Shown in pieces: positions 26,299 to 36,027 of a stretch of DNA of 64,000 nt. Origin of the DNA: Ghiorsea bivora (GTDB lineage Bacteria; Pseudomonadota; Zetaproteobacteria; Mariprofundales; Mariprofundaceae); contig NZ_JQLW01000008.1 in NCBI RefSeq assembly GCF_000744415.1, positions 186,001 through 250,000 of the forward strand, given 5' to 3'. Position numbers and translations under genes: made by a program. The notes beneath the pieces were generated by a model, which saw only the letters and a program-made list of their open reading frames with translations, had not been told where the DNA came from and ran no database searches. Every line of letters begins with the position of its first letter. The stretch's first letter is position 1.

Positions 26299-27018
26299 AT
26301 GGGCAGAGCTTACCAAAACAAAAAAGAAGATATGGCGAAAACGGCAGGCATGAAGACCAAGATTTATTCTAAATATGGTCGTGAAATTTATGTGTGTGCT
26401 AAAAGTGGTGGCATTGACCCCGATGGTAATTTATCGCTGCGTCGTTTGATTGATAATGCAAAAAAAGATCAAGTACCAGCACATGTGATTAAAAATGCCT
26501 TGGATAAAGCAGAAGGCGGAGCGGGCGAAGATTTTCAGCCTGCGCGTTATGAAGGTTTTGGCCCTGCGGGCTGCATGGTGATTGTGGATTGTTTAACGGA
26601 TAACCCTAACCGTACCTTTGCTGATGTGCGCAAATGTTTTACAAAAAATGCTTCTAAATTGGGTGGACCTGGTGCTGTTGCACATATGTTTGACCACGTT
26701 GCTGTGTTTGTCTTTAAAGGTGATGATGAAGAAGCTGTGCTTGAAGCGTTAATGATGGCAGATGTTGATGTGCAGGATATTGAGCTTGAAGATGGGATGA
26801 TGACAGTATTGGTGCCCCATACGGAGTATTTCAAAGCCAAAACATCGCTTACTGAGGCTTATCCGGATATTACATTTGAAGTGGATGATATTTCATATGA
26901 ACCCCAAACATTATGCGCGGTTACGGGCGATGATGTAGAAGATTTTAAAGGTTTACTTGAAGCTTTAAATGATTGTGATGATGTACAAAAAGTGTATCAC
27001 AATGCGGAGCTTAATTAA
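26299..27018 (+). CDS. yebC: YebC/PmpR-family protein
   Basis: 239 aa. Start at ATG 26299 ([20 protein letters not shown]), the usual family start. Three YebC domains are recognisable: an N-terminal helical part with [15 protein letters not shown], a middle part with ALDKAEGG and [23 protein letters not shown] (about 95-117), and a C-terminal part with VYHNAEL. YebC proteins act as DNA-binding regulators and, in newer work, as translation factors at proline stretches. The opening sequence resembles the YeeN/YebC2 branch. Its 3' end overlaps the convergent transglycosylase gene by 8 nt. Confidence 0.93.
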   Translation: MGRAYQNKKEDMAKTAGMKTKIYSKYGREIYVCAKSGGIDPDGNLSLRRLIDNAKKDQVPAHVIKNALDKAEGGAGEDFQPARYEGFGPAGCMVIVDCLTDNPNRTFADVRKCFTKNASKLGGPGAVAHMFDHVAVFVFKGDDEEAVLEALMMADVDVQDIELEDGMMTVLVPHTEYFKAKTSLTEAYPDITFEVDDISYEPQTLCAVTGDDVEDFKGLLEALNDCDDVQKVYHNAELN

Positions 27019-27664
27019 TTCGCTGAAACTGAGGTAAGACAGCAAATATTTTGTTGGGATATTTGCTTCTTCCTTTAGAGCCATTGTACGCAGCCAATGC
27101 TTTTTCTGCTGTTTTATAACGCTTAAAATAGTGTTTAAGAATAGCACAGCCATAACGAATATTGGTGGCAACATCAAACAAGTTGTCACTTTCATTGCCC
27201 AGCTCTTTTTTCCAGAATGGCATAATTTGCATCAGCCCCTGCGCGCCTACGCTGCTCACTGCAAACGGGTCAAATTGTGATTCAATCGTAATGAGCGCAA
27301 GAATTAAGTTGGGGTCTAGCTCATGGCGTTGCGCATATACCCAAACCCATCGTGCAATCGCTTTTGCATTATGTTCATTTTTTTCATACTGCATGATTTT
27401 GGGGCTTACTTGCGCCACCCATGCATCCCGTTCAGGTTGGTTACTTAAAGGTTTTACTTTTTTGTTTAGTAGAGTTTTTAATTCTTTACGTTCATCGGGG
27501 GTAACATCGAGTAAACCCACGTGATGTTCTAAAATACGCATGGTGGCTGTGCTTTGGGTGAGCCGTTGTTTTTCATCGGGCGTGCTTAATAACAGCAGAG
27601 GCAAAGTGACAATAAAACCCAGACCCAAAATCACAACCAGACCGCCTTTATGTTTGGCGGTCAT
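27011..27664 (-). CDS. Membrane-anchored lytic transglycosylase (SLT domain)
   Basis: 217 aa. N-terminal helix (about 8-26) then a linker, and a C-terminal SLT domain with the catalytic Glu in [20 protein letters not shown], followed by [14 protein letters not shown] and [15 protein letters not shown]. These enzymes cut the glycan strands of peptidoglycan, here from the outer face of the inner membrane. It lies 20 nt downstream of proS on the same strand and ends overlapping yebC by 8 nt. Confidence 0.92.
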   Translation of the reverse strand: MTAKHKGGLVVILGLGFIVTLPLLLLSTPDEKQRLTQSTATMRILEHHVGLLDVTPDERKELKTLLNKKVKPLSNQPERDAWVAQVSPKIMQYEKNEHNAKAIARWVWVYAQRHELDPNLILALITIESQFDPFAVSSVGAQGLMQIMPFWKKELGNESDNLFDVATNIRYGCAILKHYFKRYKTAEKALAAYNGSKGRSKYPNKIFAVLPQFQRIN

Positions 27665-27684
27665 GAACTGTTTAAAGCTTTGGC

Positions 27685-29406
27685 TCAGTTGGTCTCCTGC
27701 TGCAAGTGATGCAGCATGTCTAATGCCTTTTGGCTTGCAGCATCAGGTGTAGCTTCTTCTTTTCCACCCCAACGTGTTTTGATTTCCAAAGTATTATTAT
27801 CTAAACCTCGGTCACCAACGACAATGCGTAGGGGGATACCTGTTAACTCGGCATCCTTGAATTTTACGCCAGGGCTTTCCTTGCGGTCATCCCAGATGAC
27901 ATCAACACCAGCATCAAGAAGCTGGGTATAAATCTTTTCTGATGCGGTAAATGCAGATTCAGACTTACCAAGTGTAATCACAGATATTTGGAAAGGCGCT
28001 AGATTAACCGGCCACATAATGCCATAATCATCATTGCACTGCTCCACGACAGCTGCCATCAAGCGTGATACACCAATACCATAACAACCCATGGTGGCAA
28101 TATCACGTTTGCCTTGTTCATTTTGAAACAATACTTCCATAGGTTTAGCATACACGGTACCCAATTCAAAGATGTGACCCACCTCAATACCGCGCGACAT
28201 TTCCATGTGTCCTTTGCCGCATTTTCCACAAGTATCACCCACTTGGGTTTCACGCAAGTCAGCAAAAATAGCACCCTGAATATCACGGTTAATATTTAGA
28301 CCAGTGATGTGTATATCCTTTTTGTTTGCACCAGCAACAAGACCAACAGCATGTTGCAGCGATTGATCTATATATATGGGGCAGTTGAGTTGGATGGGTC
28401 CTGCAAAACCAGTCACAGTGCCAATAGCTAAAAGTTGCTCCACCGATGCCAAAGTAACTTCATCGGCACCAATGGTACGTGCTAATTTTATTTCCTGTAC
28501 ATTGTCATTGCCACGCACACAAGCAGCAATAATTTGCCCATCGTTTTCACCACCAATGGCAACATAAACAAGGGTTTTAAGCAAAGATGATGGTTTTACT
28601 TTCAAAAATGTTGCCACATCTTCAACCGCACTTTTATTGGGCGTGGATACTTCAATTAAAGCACTGTCTTCACCTAAATATTCGACTGGCGTGGACAATG
28701 CTTTTTCAACATTGGCAGCATAATCACACGCCGAACAATGGGTAATCAAATCTTCGCCTGATTCTGCCAACACATGAAACTCATGACTTGCTGAACCGCC
28801 AATGGAACCATTATCTGCTTCTACAGCGCGAAATTTTAAACCCAGACGATTAAAAATGCGGTGGTAAGTATCAAACATGTTTTGGTATTCTTTTGCTAAA
28901 CATTCAGGTGATGCATGGAAAGAATAGGCATCTTTCATCACAAACTCACGCCCACGCATCAACCCAAAACGAGGGCGAATTTCATCGCGAAACTTGTTTT
29001 GCACTTGATACAAGTTCATTGGTAGCTGTTTGTACGATTTTAATTCACGGCTGACCAAATCACAAATTACTTCTTCATGGGTAGGACCAAGGCAAGATTC
29101 ATGTCCATGACGGTCTTTAAAACGAAGAAGTTCAGGGCCGTATTTGTCCCAACGCTCGGATTTCTGCCAAAATTCTGATGGTTGCACCATAGGCATCAAT
29201 AATTCTTGCGCACCTGCGCGGTTCATTTCTTCGCGCACGATTTTTTCGATATTACGCAATACACGTAAACCCAAGGGTAAATAATCATACACACCCGAAG
29301 TGACACGGCGAATAAAACCAGCACGAAGCAAAAGTTGGTGCGACACCACTTCTGCATCGGCAGGGGTGTCTCTAAGAGTAGGGGAGAAAAGTTTTGAATA
29401 ACGCAT
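27685..29406 (-). CDS. proS: Prolyl-tRNA synthetase, bacterial type
   Basis: 573 aa, the bacterial form with the editing insertion. Class II motif 1 (RNIEKIVREEMNRAGAQELLMP, first part at about 49) and motif 2 (FRDEIRPRFGLMRGREFVMKD, about 135), the YbaK-like editing domain (about 225-375), motif 3 (GCYGIGVSRLMAAVVEQ, about 437) and the anticodon-binding domain (about 470-565). It charges tRNA-Pro and clears Ala-tRNA-Pro. Neighbouring genes appear unrelated in function. Confidence 0.98.
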   Translation of the reverse strand: MRYSKLFSPTLRDTPADAEVVSHQLLLRAGFIRRVTSGVYDYLPLGLRVLRNIEKIVREEMNRAGAQELLMPMVQPSEFWQKSERWDKYGPELLRFKDRHGHESCLGPTHEEVICDLVSRELKSYKQLPMNLYQVQNKFRDEIRPRFGLMRGREFVMKDAYSFHASPECLAKEYQNMFDTYHRIFNRLGLKFRAVEADNGSIGGSASHEFHVLAESGEDLITHCSACDYAANVEKALSTPVEYLGEDSALIEVSTPNKSAVEDVATFLKVKPSSLLKTLVYVAIGGENDGQIIAACVRGNDNVQEIKLARTIGADEVTLASVEQLLAIGTVTGFAGPIQLNCPIYIDQSLQHAVGLVAGANKKDIHITGLNINRDIQGAIFADLRETQVGDTCGKCGKGHMEMSRGIEVGHIFELGTVYAKPMEVLFQNEQGKRDIATMGCYGIGVSRLMAAVVEQCNDDYGIMWPVNLAPFQISVITLGKSESAFTASEKIYTQLLDAGVDVIWDDRKESPGVKFKDAELTGIPLRIVVGDRGLDNNTLEIKTRWGGKEEATPDAASQKALDMLHHLQQETN

Positions 29407-29458
29407 GGCGCTAAGCTAAAGCATACATCCAACCCTGCAAGCAGAAGAGTGTAGGTAT

Positions 29459-29878
29459 TTAGGCGTTCAGAGTTTTTTTACCATATTTATTGTCTTCTTC
29501 GCTGGGTTTGACGAGGAATACCAATAAAATAACAAAAAGGGTGAGCATGAAAATAGCACCGCTTATCATTAACACTTTTGATTCTTGGAATATGCCAACC
29601 AAGCTGAAAACCATGCCAATATAAGGTGAAAGTTGCCACCAGCCTGAGCGCCCTACATCATGTAAGCGGCGGGCTGTGATGCTTAAGCTGGGGATGATGA
29701 CAGCAAAAGAGAGTATGGTTAGCATAACTTGAAATACTTGGCTTTCAAACATCAATGCAATGGCTGAAAGCACAAGATAGACCAGTAAATAAATCAAGGT
29801 GAACATCCAATATTCTTCGCGTGTGGAACGGCCTGTGAACACACCGTACAATTCAAATGCTCTGATAAAATGTTGCAT
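29459..29878 (-). CDS. DUF805 family inner-membrane protein
   Basis: 139 aa. Opens FIRAFELYGVFTGRSTREEYW, the usual DUF805 start, and contains ITARRLHDVGRSGWWQLSPY (about 67-86), the family signature. Four membrane helices. The acidic end (SEEDNKYGKKTLNA) matches the common G-x-N-x-[YF]G tail. Function unknown. It lies between trmFO and proS, with gaps of 34 and 52 nt. Confidence 0.94.
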   Translation of the reverse strand: MQHFIRAFELYGVFTGRSTREEYWMFTLIYLLVYLVLSAIALMFESQVFQVMLTILSFAVIIPSLSITARRLHDVGRSGWWQLSPYIGMVFSLVGIFQESKVLMISGAIFMLTLFVILLVFLVKPSEEDNKYGKKTLNA

Positions 29879-29912
29879 AAACTATCTCCCAATTAAGAGC
29901 ACTTGGAAAAGT

Positions 29913-31250
29913 TTAGATATTTTTCCAAGCTGCTAATGATGCCAAGGCTTTATCAGACACCAAACGTCTGCGTTCGGACTTTTTAAGGCGTTTCTTACCA
30001 TCGCGTTTGGGAGCGGTGGGCAGCAAGCCAAAATTGATATTCATGGGTTGAAAGCTTGAAATATGTGTGCCTGAAATATGTCCTAATAATGCGCCCATAG
30101 CAGTATCTTCAGGTGGAATGTTGGGTTCATGACCGCGCATGATGTCAGCGATAAACCTGCCAGCCATCAACCCCATGCTTGCTGATTCCACATAACCTTC
30201 CACCCCCGTGATTTGACCCGCAAACATAATGCGTGGTTCTTTTTTCAGGCGAAGTGATTTGTCCAACAGAAGAGGGGATTTGATGAATGTGTTGCGGTGC
30301 AAACTTCCTAGCTTAAAGAACTCGGCTTCTTCTAGACCTGGAATCATGCGGAATACGCGCAGTTGTTCGCTATATTTCATTTTGGTTTGAAAACCAACAA
30401 TATTTAAAAGGCTTTTGGCACGATTATCTTGGCGTAGTTGCACCACAGCATAAAATTCCTCACCTGTTTCAGGGTGTTCTAACCCCACAGGTTTCATCGG
30501 ACCAAAGCGGGGGGTATCAATGCCTCGCTCAGCCATGACTTCAATCGGCATGCAGCCATCAAAAAATGGTACATCTTCAAAGTCTTTAAACGCCATGTAT
30601 TCAGCATTTAACAACTCTTGAATAAAGGTTTTGTATTGTTCTTCATTCATAGGGCAATTTAAATAATCGCCATCTTCACCTTCGACTACATTTTTATCAT
30701 AGCGTGATTTCCAGTAGGCAATGTCCATGTTCACAGTTTCAGCATCCACAACGGGAGCAATTGCATCAAAGAAACTCAAATGCTCTTCGCCTGTAAGTTG
30801 CTGAATAGATTGATACAAAGCATCGGATGTTAAAGGTCCAGAGGCAATAAGGACGATACCATCTTTGGGTATTTCAGTGACTTCTTCTTTGATGAGTGTA
30901 ATTAATGGTTCATTTTCTAATTTTTGGGTAACCGTGCTAGAAAACAACTCTCTATCCACAGCCATCGCGCCACCAGCAGGCACTTTGCATGCATCGCCTG
31001 TAAACATGATGAGTGAATCAAGCTGACGCATTTCTTCATGCAATAAACCCACTGCATTTTCCAAGTTGTCCGCACGGAATGAGTTGGAACAAACAAGCTC
31101 TGCGCATTTATCCGTTTTATGCGCTGGTGTCATGCGGGTTGGACGCATTTCATACAAGTTGACTGCAAAACCTTGTTTGGCTAATTGCCAAGCCGCTTCT
31201 GAGCCAGCCAAACCTGCGCCTATGATGTGAATGGTTTGTTGCTGGCTCAT
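29913..31250 (-). CDS. trmFO: Folate/FAD-dependent tRNA U54 methyltransferase TrmFO
   Basis: 445 aa. FAD-binding GAGLAGSEAAWQLAKQGFAV at the N-terminus, then VCSNSFRADNLENAVGLLHEE (TrmFO signature, about 53), PAGGAMAVDR, and the C-terminal GQITGVEGYVESASMGLMAG (about 343). It makes ribothymidine at U54 of tRNA using methylenetetrahydrofolate. Its presence in place of TrmA is a useful taxonomic hint. Gene gap to the beta-propeller gene is 21 nt. Confidence 0.97.
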   Translation of the reverse strand: MSQQQTIHIIGAGLAGSEAAWQLAKQGFAVNLYEMRPTRMTPAHKTDKCAELVCSNSFRADNLENAVGLLHEEMRQLDSLIMFTGDACKVPAGGAMAVDRELFSSTVTQKLENEPLITLIKEEVTEIPKDGIVLIASGPLTSDALYQSIQQLTGEEHLSFFDAIAPVVDAETVNMDIAYWKSRYDKNVVEGEDGDYLNCPMNEEQYKTFIQELLNAEYMAFKDFEDVPFFDGCMPIEVMAERGIDTPRFGPMKPVGLEHPETGEEFYAVVQLRQDNRAKSLLNIVGFQTKMKYSEQLRVFRMIPGLEEAEFFKLGSLHRNTFIKSPLLLDKSLRLKKEPRIMFAGQITGVEGYVESASMGLMAGRFIADIMRGHEPNIPPEDTAMGALLGHISGTHISSFQPMNINFGLLPTAPKRDGKKRLKKSERRRLVSDKALASLAAWKNI

Positions 31251-31271
31251 ATTGGTATTACTCCATCAAAC

Positions 31272-32318
31272 TTATTTCGGCAAAGCTACTGTCCATAAAC
31301 GCCAGTTGTCCACTGTATCGGTACTTGGCGCTTTAGGGTCGCGGTTGGAGTGGAATATAATGGTATGATTATCAAGCCAAGATGGACCGCCATCAATGGT
31401 GCCCATACCCGATGTTACGGCTGTAATTTTTCCTGTTTGTATGTTGAGTACATGAATAAAGGTTTGTAATACATCACCACGGCTATTTCGGTTGGAAACA
31501 AAGGCAACACGTTGACCATCGGGGCTAAAGCTTGGCTCAACATCGGCATAGATGTTTTTGGTCAAACGTTTGAGACCTGTACCATCCAAGTTTTGCATCC
31601 AAAGGTCGAAGTTACCATGGGTTTCTCGCACAAATACCATGCTTTTACCATCTTGAGATAAAGTTGCATCGAAACCATCACCCAACATGGTGAGGCTATT
31701 ATTATTGGGGTGCATAACAAACAGTTGGGGTTGGGCAAAGGTGTTTTCCATGCCTTCTTCTGTTTTAGGGTAACCTGATTTTTTTAGCCATAAACGCTCA
31801 TGATACATACGCCAAGCTTGACCTAGCAGCTCATGGTCAAGTTTTTTGTCGGTGAATTGTTTGCTAATACGCAGGGCGCGAGAAGTTTCTAAGCTGCTGT
31901 CAAACACCCAAGTATCACCGTTTGCGGATACTTCAAGGTGATTGGGCATCAATAATGACTGAAACATACCTGGATGCATGGCAACTTGTGCATGTTCGCT
32001 TGCAAACCAAGGTGTAAGCGTACCTAGTCGATTGCTAACAAAGGCAATATCACCATTGGCAATGGCTGCGCCATAACGTACCACTTCGTTTGTAAATGCA
32101 GCATCCACATGTTTGGCTGCGCCACCCAGCTGATGGCGGTTCAATTGCATAATTTGGTGGGATTTATGTACACGTTGTGAGTACACCAAATAATCACCCG
32201 CTACATCAGGGTAAGTAATGTCGATGATAGGGTTGTTAAAAAGGAGCTGTGGTTGCTCTTGCGCATAAGCTGAGCTAACGCTGATGAAAGCAAAAGATAT
32301 GGCGAGTAATTTTTTCAT
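31272..32318 (-). CDS. Secreted TolB-like beta-propeller protein
   Basis: 348 aa. A signal peptide (MKKLLAISFAFISVSSAYA) is followed by PD40/TolB-type repeats: DGKSMVFVRETHGNFDLWMQ, a DGTGLKRLTKN turn, and FSPDGQRVAFVSNRNSRGD (about 245-265). The final blade includes IIFHSNRDPK. It is likely periplasmic. It is not TolB itself, because tolQRA and pal are absent and the N-terminal TolB domain is missing. A GGAGG site precedes the ATG. The ligand or partner is unknown. Confidence 0.75.
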   Translation of the reverse strand: MKKLLAISFAFISVSSAYAQEQPQLLFNNPIIDITYPDVAGDYLVYSQRVHKSHQIMQLNRHQLGGAAKHVDAAFTNEVVRYGAAIANGDIAFVSNRLGTLTPWFASEHAQVAMHPGMFQSLLMPNHLEVSANGDTWVFDSSLETSRALRISKQFTDKKLDHELLGQAWRMYHERLWLKKSGYPKTEEGMENTFAQPQLFVMHPNNNSLTMLGDGFDATLSQDGKSMVFVRETHGNFDLWMQNLDGTGLKRLTKNIYADVEPSFSPDGQRVAFVSNRNSRGDVLQTFIHVLNIQTGKITAVTSGMGTIDGGPSWLDNHTIIFHSNRDPKAPSTDTVDNWRLWTVALPK

Positions 32319-32410
32319 TTAGGGTTATACCTCCGTGTATGGTGTTTCATGGGAGTGCGATGGATACGTATTGTTGGGCTCGCCGATGTGACGTATGTTA
32401 CGAATACATT

Positions 32411-33247
32411 TTATAACAGGCGGATACCATCTGAGGTTATGCTTATTTTTTTTTGTTTATACAGGGCCCCCAAAGCTTTTTTGAACATGCCTTTGCTGAT
32501 GCCAAAGGTCTTTTGTATGTCTTTGGGGTCGCTTTTATCATGCAAGTTTAAGAAACCACCATTGGCTTTGAGTTTGTATAAGATAAGGTCTGTAATTTCA
32601 GCTGTTTTTTCACTGGGTTTGAGGTGCAAACAAACATCGATTTTTCGGTCTTCTCGGATGTTTTGGATAAAACCTTGGAACTTTTCACCATGTTTGATGC
32701 TGCGAATCACTTCATGCTGATGCAATAAACCGACATGTGTATTGTTGATAATCATTTGATAACCCAAATCGGTTTTATTGGCACTCATCAGCGATACTTC
32801 TTGCCCAACTTTGAATTCATTTAACGATTCATCATCCAAAAAATCACGGATTTTCATGGAGGCAATAGGGCGACCCGTTGTGCCATCTTGTAAAATATAT
32901 ACCACATACGATTTACCAACTTCTGGGCGGTGGGTTTGCTCATCATAAGGCAGCAATAAATCTTTCATCAGGCCCCAATTCATAAAGGCCCCTGTATTGT
33001 TTACATCAACGACTTCTAAAAAAGCAAACTCGCCAACTTGGGCATAAGGTGCTTCTGTGGTGGCAATAATACGATCTTCTGAATCAAAGTAGATAAACAC
33101 TTCAATGTCATCATCAGTTTGCACATTTTTTGGTACATAACGTATGGGTAAGAGTATTTCACAATATTCTTTTCCACCATCTAAATATATGCCAAAATCA
33201 ACTTCTTTAACGATGCGTAATGTATTTATTTTTCCAATAGAGACCAT
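32411..33247 (-). CDS. CvfB-like S1-domain RNA-binding protein
   Basis: 278 aa. Starts MVSIGKINTLRIVKEVDFGI, with LEVVDVNNTGAFMNWGLMKDLLLPY (S1 domain around 65-95), a middle S1-like domain, the KINVCLHL-like segment RKIDVCLHLKP, and a C-terminal winged helix ending FGISKGMFKKALGALYKQ. This order matches CvfB/YitL. CvfB binds RNA and influences virulence in Staphylococcus; its role in Gram-negatives is unclear. It diverges from mlaA. Confidence 0.9.
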   Translation of the reverse strand: MVSIGKINTLRIVKEVDFGIYLDGGKEYCEILLPIRYVPKNVQTDDDIEVFIYFDSEDRIIATTEAPYAQVGEFAFLEVVDVNNTGAFMNWGLMKDLLLPYDEQTHRPEVGKSYVVYILQDGTTGRPIASMKIRDFLDDESLNEFKVGQEVSLMSANKTDLGYQMIINNTHVGLLHQHEVIRSIKHGEKFQGFIQNIREDRKIDVCLHLKPSEKTAEITDLILYKLKANGGFLNLHDKSDPKDIQKTFGISKGMFKKALGALYKQKKISITSDGIRLL

Positions 33248-33351
33248 AAAACTACTCCAAGTGATGAAACTTTTGCTGGATGGTGTGTATATGTAGCATC
33301 AATGTAAAGCAGGCAATCGACATGTGGGATGATTCTTGCATAATCGCCGCC

Positions 33352-34092
33352 ATGAAAAAAATGATAATACTCGTTTTTTTGGCTTTGTTGCAAACAGGTT
33401 GTGCTACGGCTGAAAATGATTTTGACCCGTTAGAGCCGATGAATAGAAAGATAGATGCTTTTAATACAGTGGTGGATGAGGCGACCATGCGCCCACTTGC
33501 CAAAGGTTATACTGCTGTCGTGCCTAAGGGTGGTCGTGATATAGTGACGAATTTTTTTAGTAATTTGTTAGAACCCAACACTATTATTAATGATGTATTG
33601 CAAGGTAAATTGGTGCAAGGGTTCGCTGATAGTACGCGTTTTGTGCTCAACTCTACCTTAGGTGTATTGGGTTTGTTTGATGTGGCATCAAAATTTGGTT
33701 TGGAAAAACATAAAGAAGATTTTGGACAAACACTTGCAGTTTGGGGTGTGGGTCAAGGGGCATACATTGTGTACCCTGTGTTAGGTCCTAACTCTGTGCG
33801 TAATACACCAGGTACTGTGATGAGTTATTACCTTGATGGAGCATCGTATTTTTATATGATTATGAACCCACCTGCTGTGATTGCAGCAACAGCGTTGAAA
33901 TATATTAATGATAGAGCAAACATCGAAGATTTTGTAAAAATGCGTGATGAGATGGCATTGGATGCCTATGTGTTCGTGCGTGAAGGTTGGCGACAAAGTC
34001 GTGAGTATCGTATTTATGATGGGCATCCGCCAGCACCCCAACCCACGGAAGGTGATGATTTTGAAGATGAATTTGCGGATGAGTTCGATTGA
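33352..34092 (+). CDS. mlaA: MlaA-family outer-membrane lipoprotein
   Basis: 246 aa. Start at ATG 33352, giving a lipoprotein signal (KKMIILVFLALLQTGCATAE, Cys at residue 16; the lipobox LQTGC is slightly off consensus). The MlaA signature DPLEPMNRKIDAFN (about 23-36) is clear, with later GLFDVASKFGL, GVGQGAYIVYPVLGP and TPGTVMSYYLDG. MlaA removes misplaced phospholipid from the outer membrane with MlaFEDBC, which are not in this window. The C-terminus is acidic. It overlaps the next gene by 4 nt. Confidence 0.95.
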   Translation: MKKMIILVFLALLQTGCATAENDFDPLEPMNRKIDAFNTVVDEATMRPLAKGYTAVVPKGGRDIVTNFFSNLLEPNTIINDVLQGKLVQGFADSTRFVLNSTLGVLGLFDVASKFGLEKHKEDFGQTLAVWGVGQGAYIVYPVLGPNSVRNTPGTVMSYYLDGASYFYMIMNPPAVIAATALKYINDRANIEDFVKMRDEMALDAYVFVREGWRQSREYRIYDGHPPAPQPTEGDDFEDEFADEFD

Positions 34093-35132
34093 TGGAATCA
34101 CCTGTGTTATCCTTACTTTTAAAGGCTGCAATCAACGCGGCACCCAAACGTGTGGCTTTCATCAATGTCACGGCACACCCTTTATTACTTGAGCTTACAC
34201 AACAAGCAGGTGAATGTGTTTTAAGCCAAACATTTAAACCTTATATTTTGGATCTTGATGCCTTGGGTTTGTCTGTATCTGATATGCAAGGGCAATCTAA
34301 GCATGCACAACCTAATCATACACAATTCGACCTTGTATTATTGATACCAAGCAAAGATAAAAAACAATCCTTGGGTTGGATGGCACAAGCTTTTGCACTC
34401 TTGAACGAACATGGTAAACTGATGGTTGCTTGTGAAAACCAATATGGTGCAAAATCGTATGAATCAGCACTTAAAAAACTGGCAGGGCAAGTGGCTGCAA
34501 GTTCTAAGCGTAAATGTCGATTGTTTTCAGCTAAAAAAACCGCAACATTGAATGTTGGGTTGCAACAACAGTGGTTGGATGCAAGCCAACCAAGTCTGAT
34601 TGAAAGTCACGGCTTATGGGCGCAAGCAGGTTTGTTTAGCTGGAAAACTGCGGATATAGGTTCACAATTTTTGTTGAAACATTTGCCTGTTTTTCAAGGT
34701 AAAGGTATGGACTTATGTTGTGGTTATGGTTTGTTAGCTGCACATGTTTTAAAAACTTCGCAAAGCATTACACATTTGCATTTGGTTGAAGCTGAAAGAT
34801 CGGCACTGGATTGTGCAAAAAAGAATGTGGCTGATATTGTGACAGATGATGGGGTTGTAAGTTTTCATCATTTGGATGCAGCCAATGAAAACCTGCCCAG
34901 ACACCTTAATTTTGTGGTATGCAATCCCCCTTTTCATACTGGGCAAAGCAGGGATGTGGAGCTTGGGCAAACGATAGTCAATAAGGCATGTGGTGCGTTG
35001 ACGCATGGTGGTGAATTGTACCTTGTAGCCAATCGGCAGTTGCCGTATGAACATATATTAAAAGCACACTTGCGTGAAGTAGAATGCCTAGCTGTAGGTG
35101 ATGGTTTCAAAGTAATCAGAGGCAAAAAATAA
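34089..35132 (+). CDS. RsmC-like SAM-dependent methyltransferase
   Basis: 347 aa in two halves. The N-terminal half is MTS-like but lacks the SAM motif. The C-terminal half has GKGMDLCCGYGLLAAHV (about 203-219) and the NPPFHTG motif (about 278-284) typical of base-exocyclic-amine methyltransferases such as RsmC (16S rRNA G1207) and RlmG. I favour RsmC but cannot fix the target base. Translation is coupled to mlaA (4-nt overlap), and the next gene starts directly after its stop. Confidence 0.85.
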   Translation: MMESPVLSLLLKAAINAAPKRVAFINVTAHPLLLELTQQAGECVLSQTFKPYILDLDALGLSVSDMQGQSKHAQPNHTQFDLVLLIPSKDKKQSLGWMAQAFALLNEHGKLMVACENQYGAKSYESALKKLAGQVAASSKRKCRLFSAKKTATLNVGLQQQWLDASQPSLIESHGLWAQAGLFSWKTADIGSQFLLKHLPVFQGKGMDLCCGYGLLAAHVLKTSQSITHLHLVEAERSALDCAKKNVADIVTDDGVVSFHHLDAANENLPRHLNFVVCNPPFHTGQSRDVELGQTIVNKACGALTHGGELYLVANRQLPYEHILKAHLREVECLAVGDGFKVIRGKK

Positions 35133-35864
35133 ATGACACAAAAACTAGAGCCGAAATTAGAACGATTGGAAAAAATTATGTCACGGTTGGGGTATGGTGC
35201 CAGACGGGATGTGCCACATTGGATTCGTGAAGGTTGGCTGACAGTGAATGGTGAAAAACCCAAGTCGGCATCGGTTAAAGTGTATGCAGGTGATGTGGAG
35301 CTTGATGGTGAACCGCTTGACCATCCTTTTGGTTTAACCGTGATATACCATAAACCTTTGGGCACGGTATGTTCACGCAAAGAAGAAGGACGCATTATTT
35401 TTGAAGATTTCCCAGAGCGTTGGTTGGATAGAAAACCACCACTTTCTAGTGTAGGGCGTTTGGATAAAGAGACATCCGGTTTATTGATTGTCACCGATGA
35501 TGGGCAACTTAATCATTATTTAACCAGCCCCAAACACCATATTTCCAAAACTTATGAAGTAACTTTGGATAGCCCACTTCAAGGCAATGAAGTTGAAACC
35601 TTTGCTTCAGGTACACTGATGTTGGAGGCCGATGATAAACCATGTTTGCCTGCAGAGTTGATGATTACAGGCGAGAAAACAGTGCAAGTGGTATTGCATG
35701 AAGGGCGTTATCACCAAGTACGGCGTATGTTTGCCGCAGTGGGTAACCATGTGACAGCCCTAAAGCGCACACATACAGGGAATCTGTCATTGGAATCGCT
35801 GAATTTGCAAGCTGGTGACTACCAAACCATTGAGGTTGAAGCCTTAAAACAGCTTATTGGGTAA
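35133..35864 (+). CDS. rsuA: RsuA/RluB-family pseudouridine synthase
   Basis: 243 aa. An N-terminal S4-like domain (LEKIMSRLGYGARRDVPHWIREG, about 13-34) precedes the catalytic domain with GRLDKETSGLLIVTDDG (catalytic Asp111) and HEGRYHQVRRMFAAVGN (about 189-205). The HYHQVRRM type motif suits RsuA (16S U516) as well as RluE/F. It follows the RsmC-like gene with no gap, so two rRNA modification enzymes share a transcript with mlaA. The exact target is inferred. Confidence 0.88.
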   Translation: MTQKLEPKLERLEKIMSRLGYGARRDVPHWIREGWLTVNGEKPKSASVKVYAGDVELDGEPLDHPFGLTVIYHKPLGTVCSRKEEGRIIFEDFPERWLDRKPPLSSVGRLDKETSGLLIVTDDGQLNHYLTSPKHHISKTYEVTLDSPLQGNEVETFASGTLMLEADDKPCLPAELMITGEKTVQVVLHEGRYHQVRRMFAAVGNHVTALKRTHTGNLSLESLNLQAGDYQTIEVEALKQLIG

Positions 35865-35883
35865 GTTCTAAGCTTGGGTAGCT

Positions 35884-36027
35884 CTGAATAAGTCATAAAT
35901 TTGTACTTTGCGCTCGAAACACCCAAACTTTTTGTTGTAAACCTTCGCAATCGCCCTGCTATGAGGTGTGATTTAGGCCTAGGTTTTGAATATTTCAACA
36001 CAATCTACTTCATTTGGACTTATTCAG
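35884..36027. repeat. MITE-like element with 11-bp terminal inverted repeats
   Basis: CTGAATAAGTC (35884-35894) and its exact complement GACTTATTCAG (36017-36027) bracket 122 nt with no gene. Similarity extends a few bases inward (ATTT before GACTTATTCAG on the right, its complement on the left). A short frame inside resembles no gene I know. Its right end contains the stop codon of the SAP-like gene. No clear target duplication is visible. Confidence 0.55.

Noticed and set aside
32349-32720. 123-codon plus-strand frame opposite the CvfB-like gene
   Set aside because: It overlaps a supported gene on the other strand and encodes no recognisable domain.
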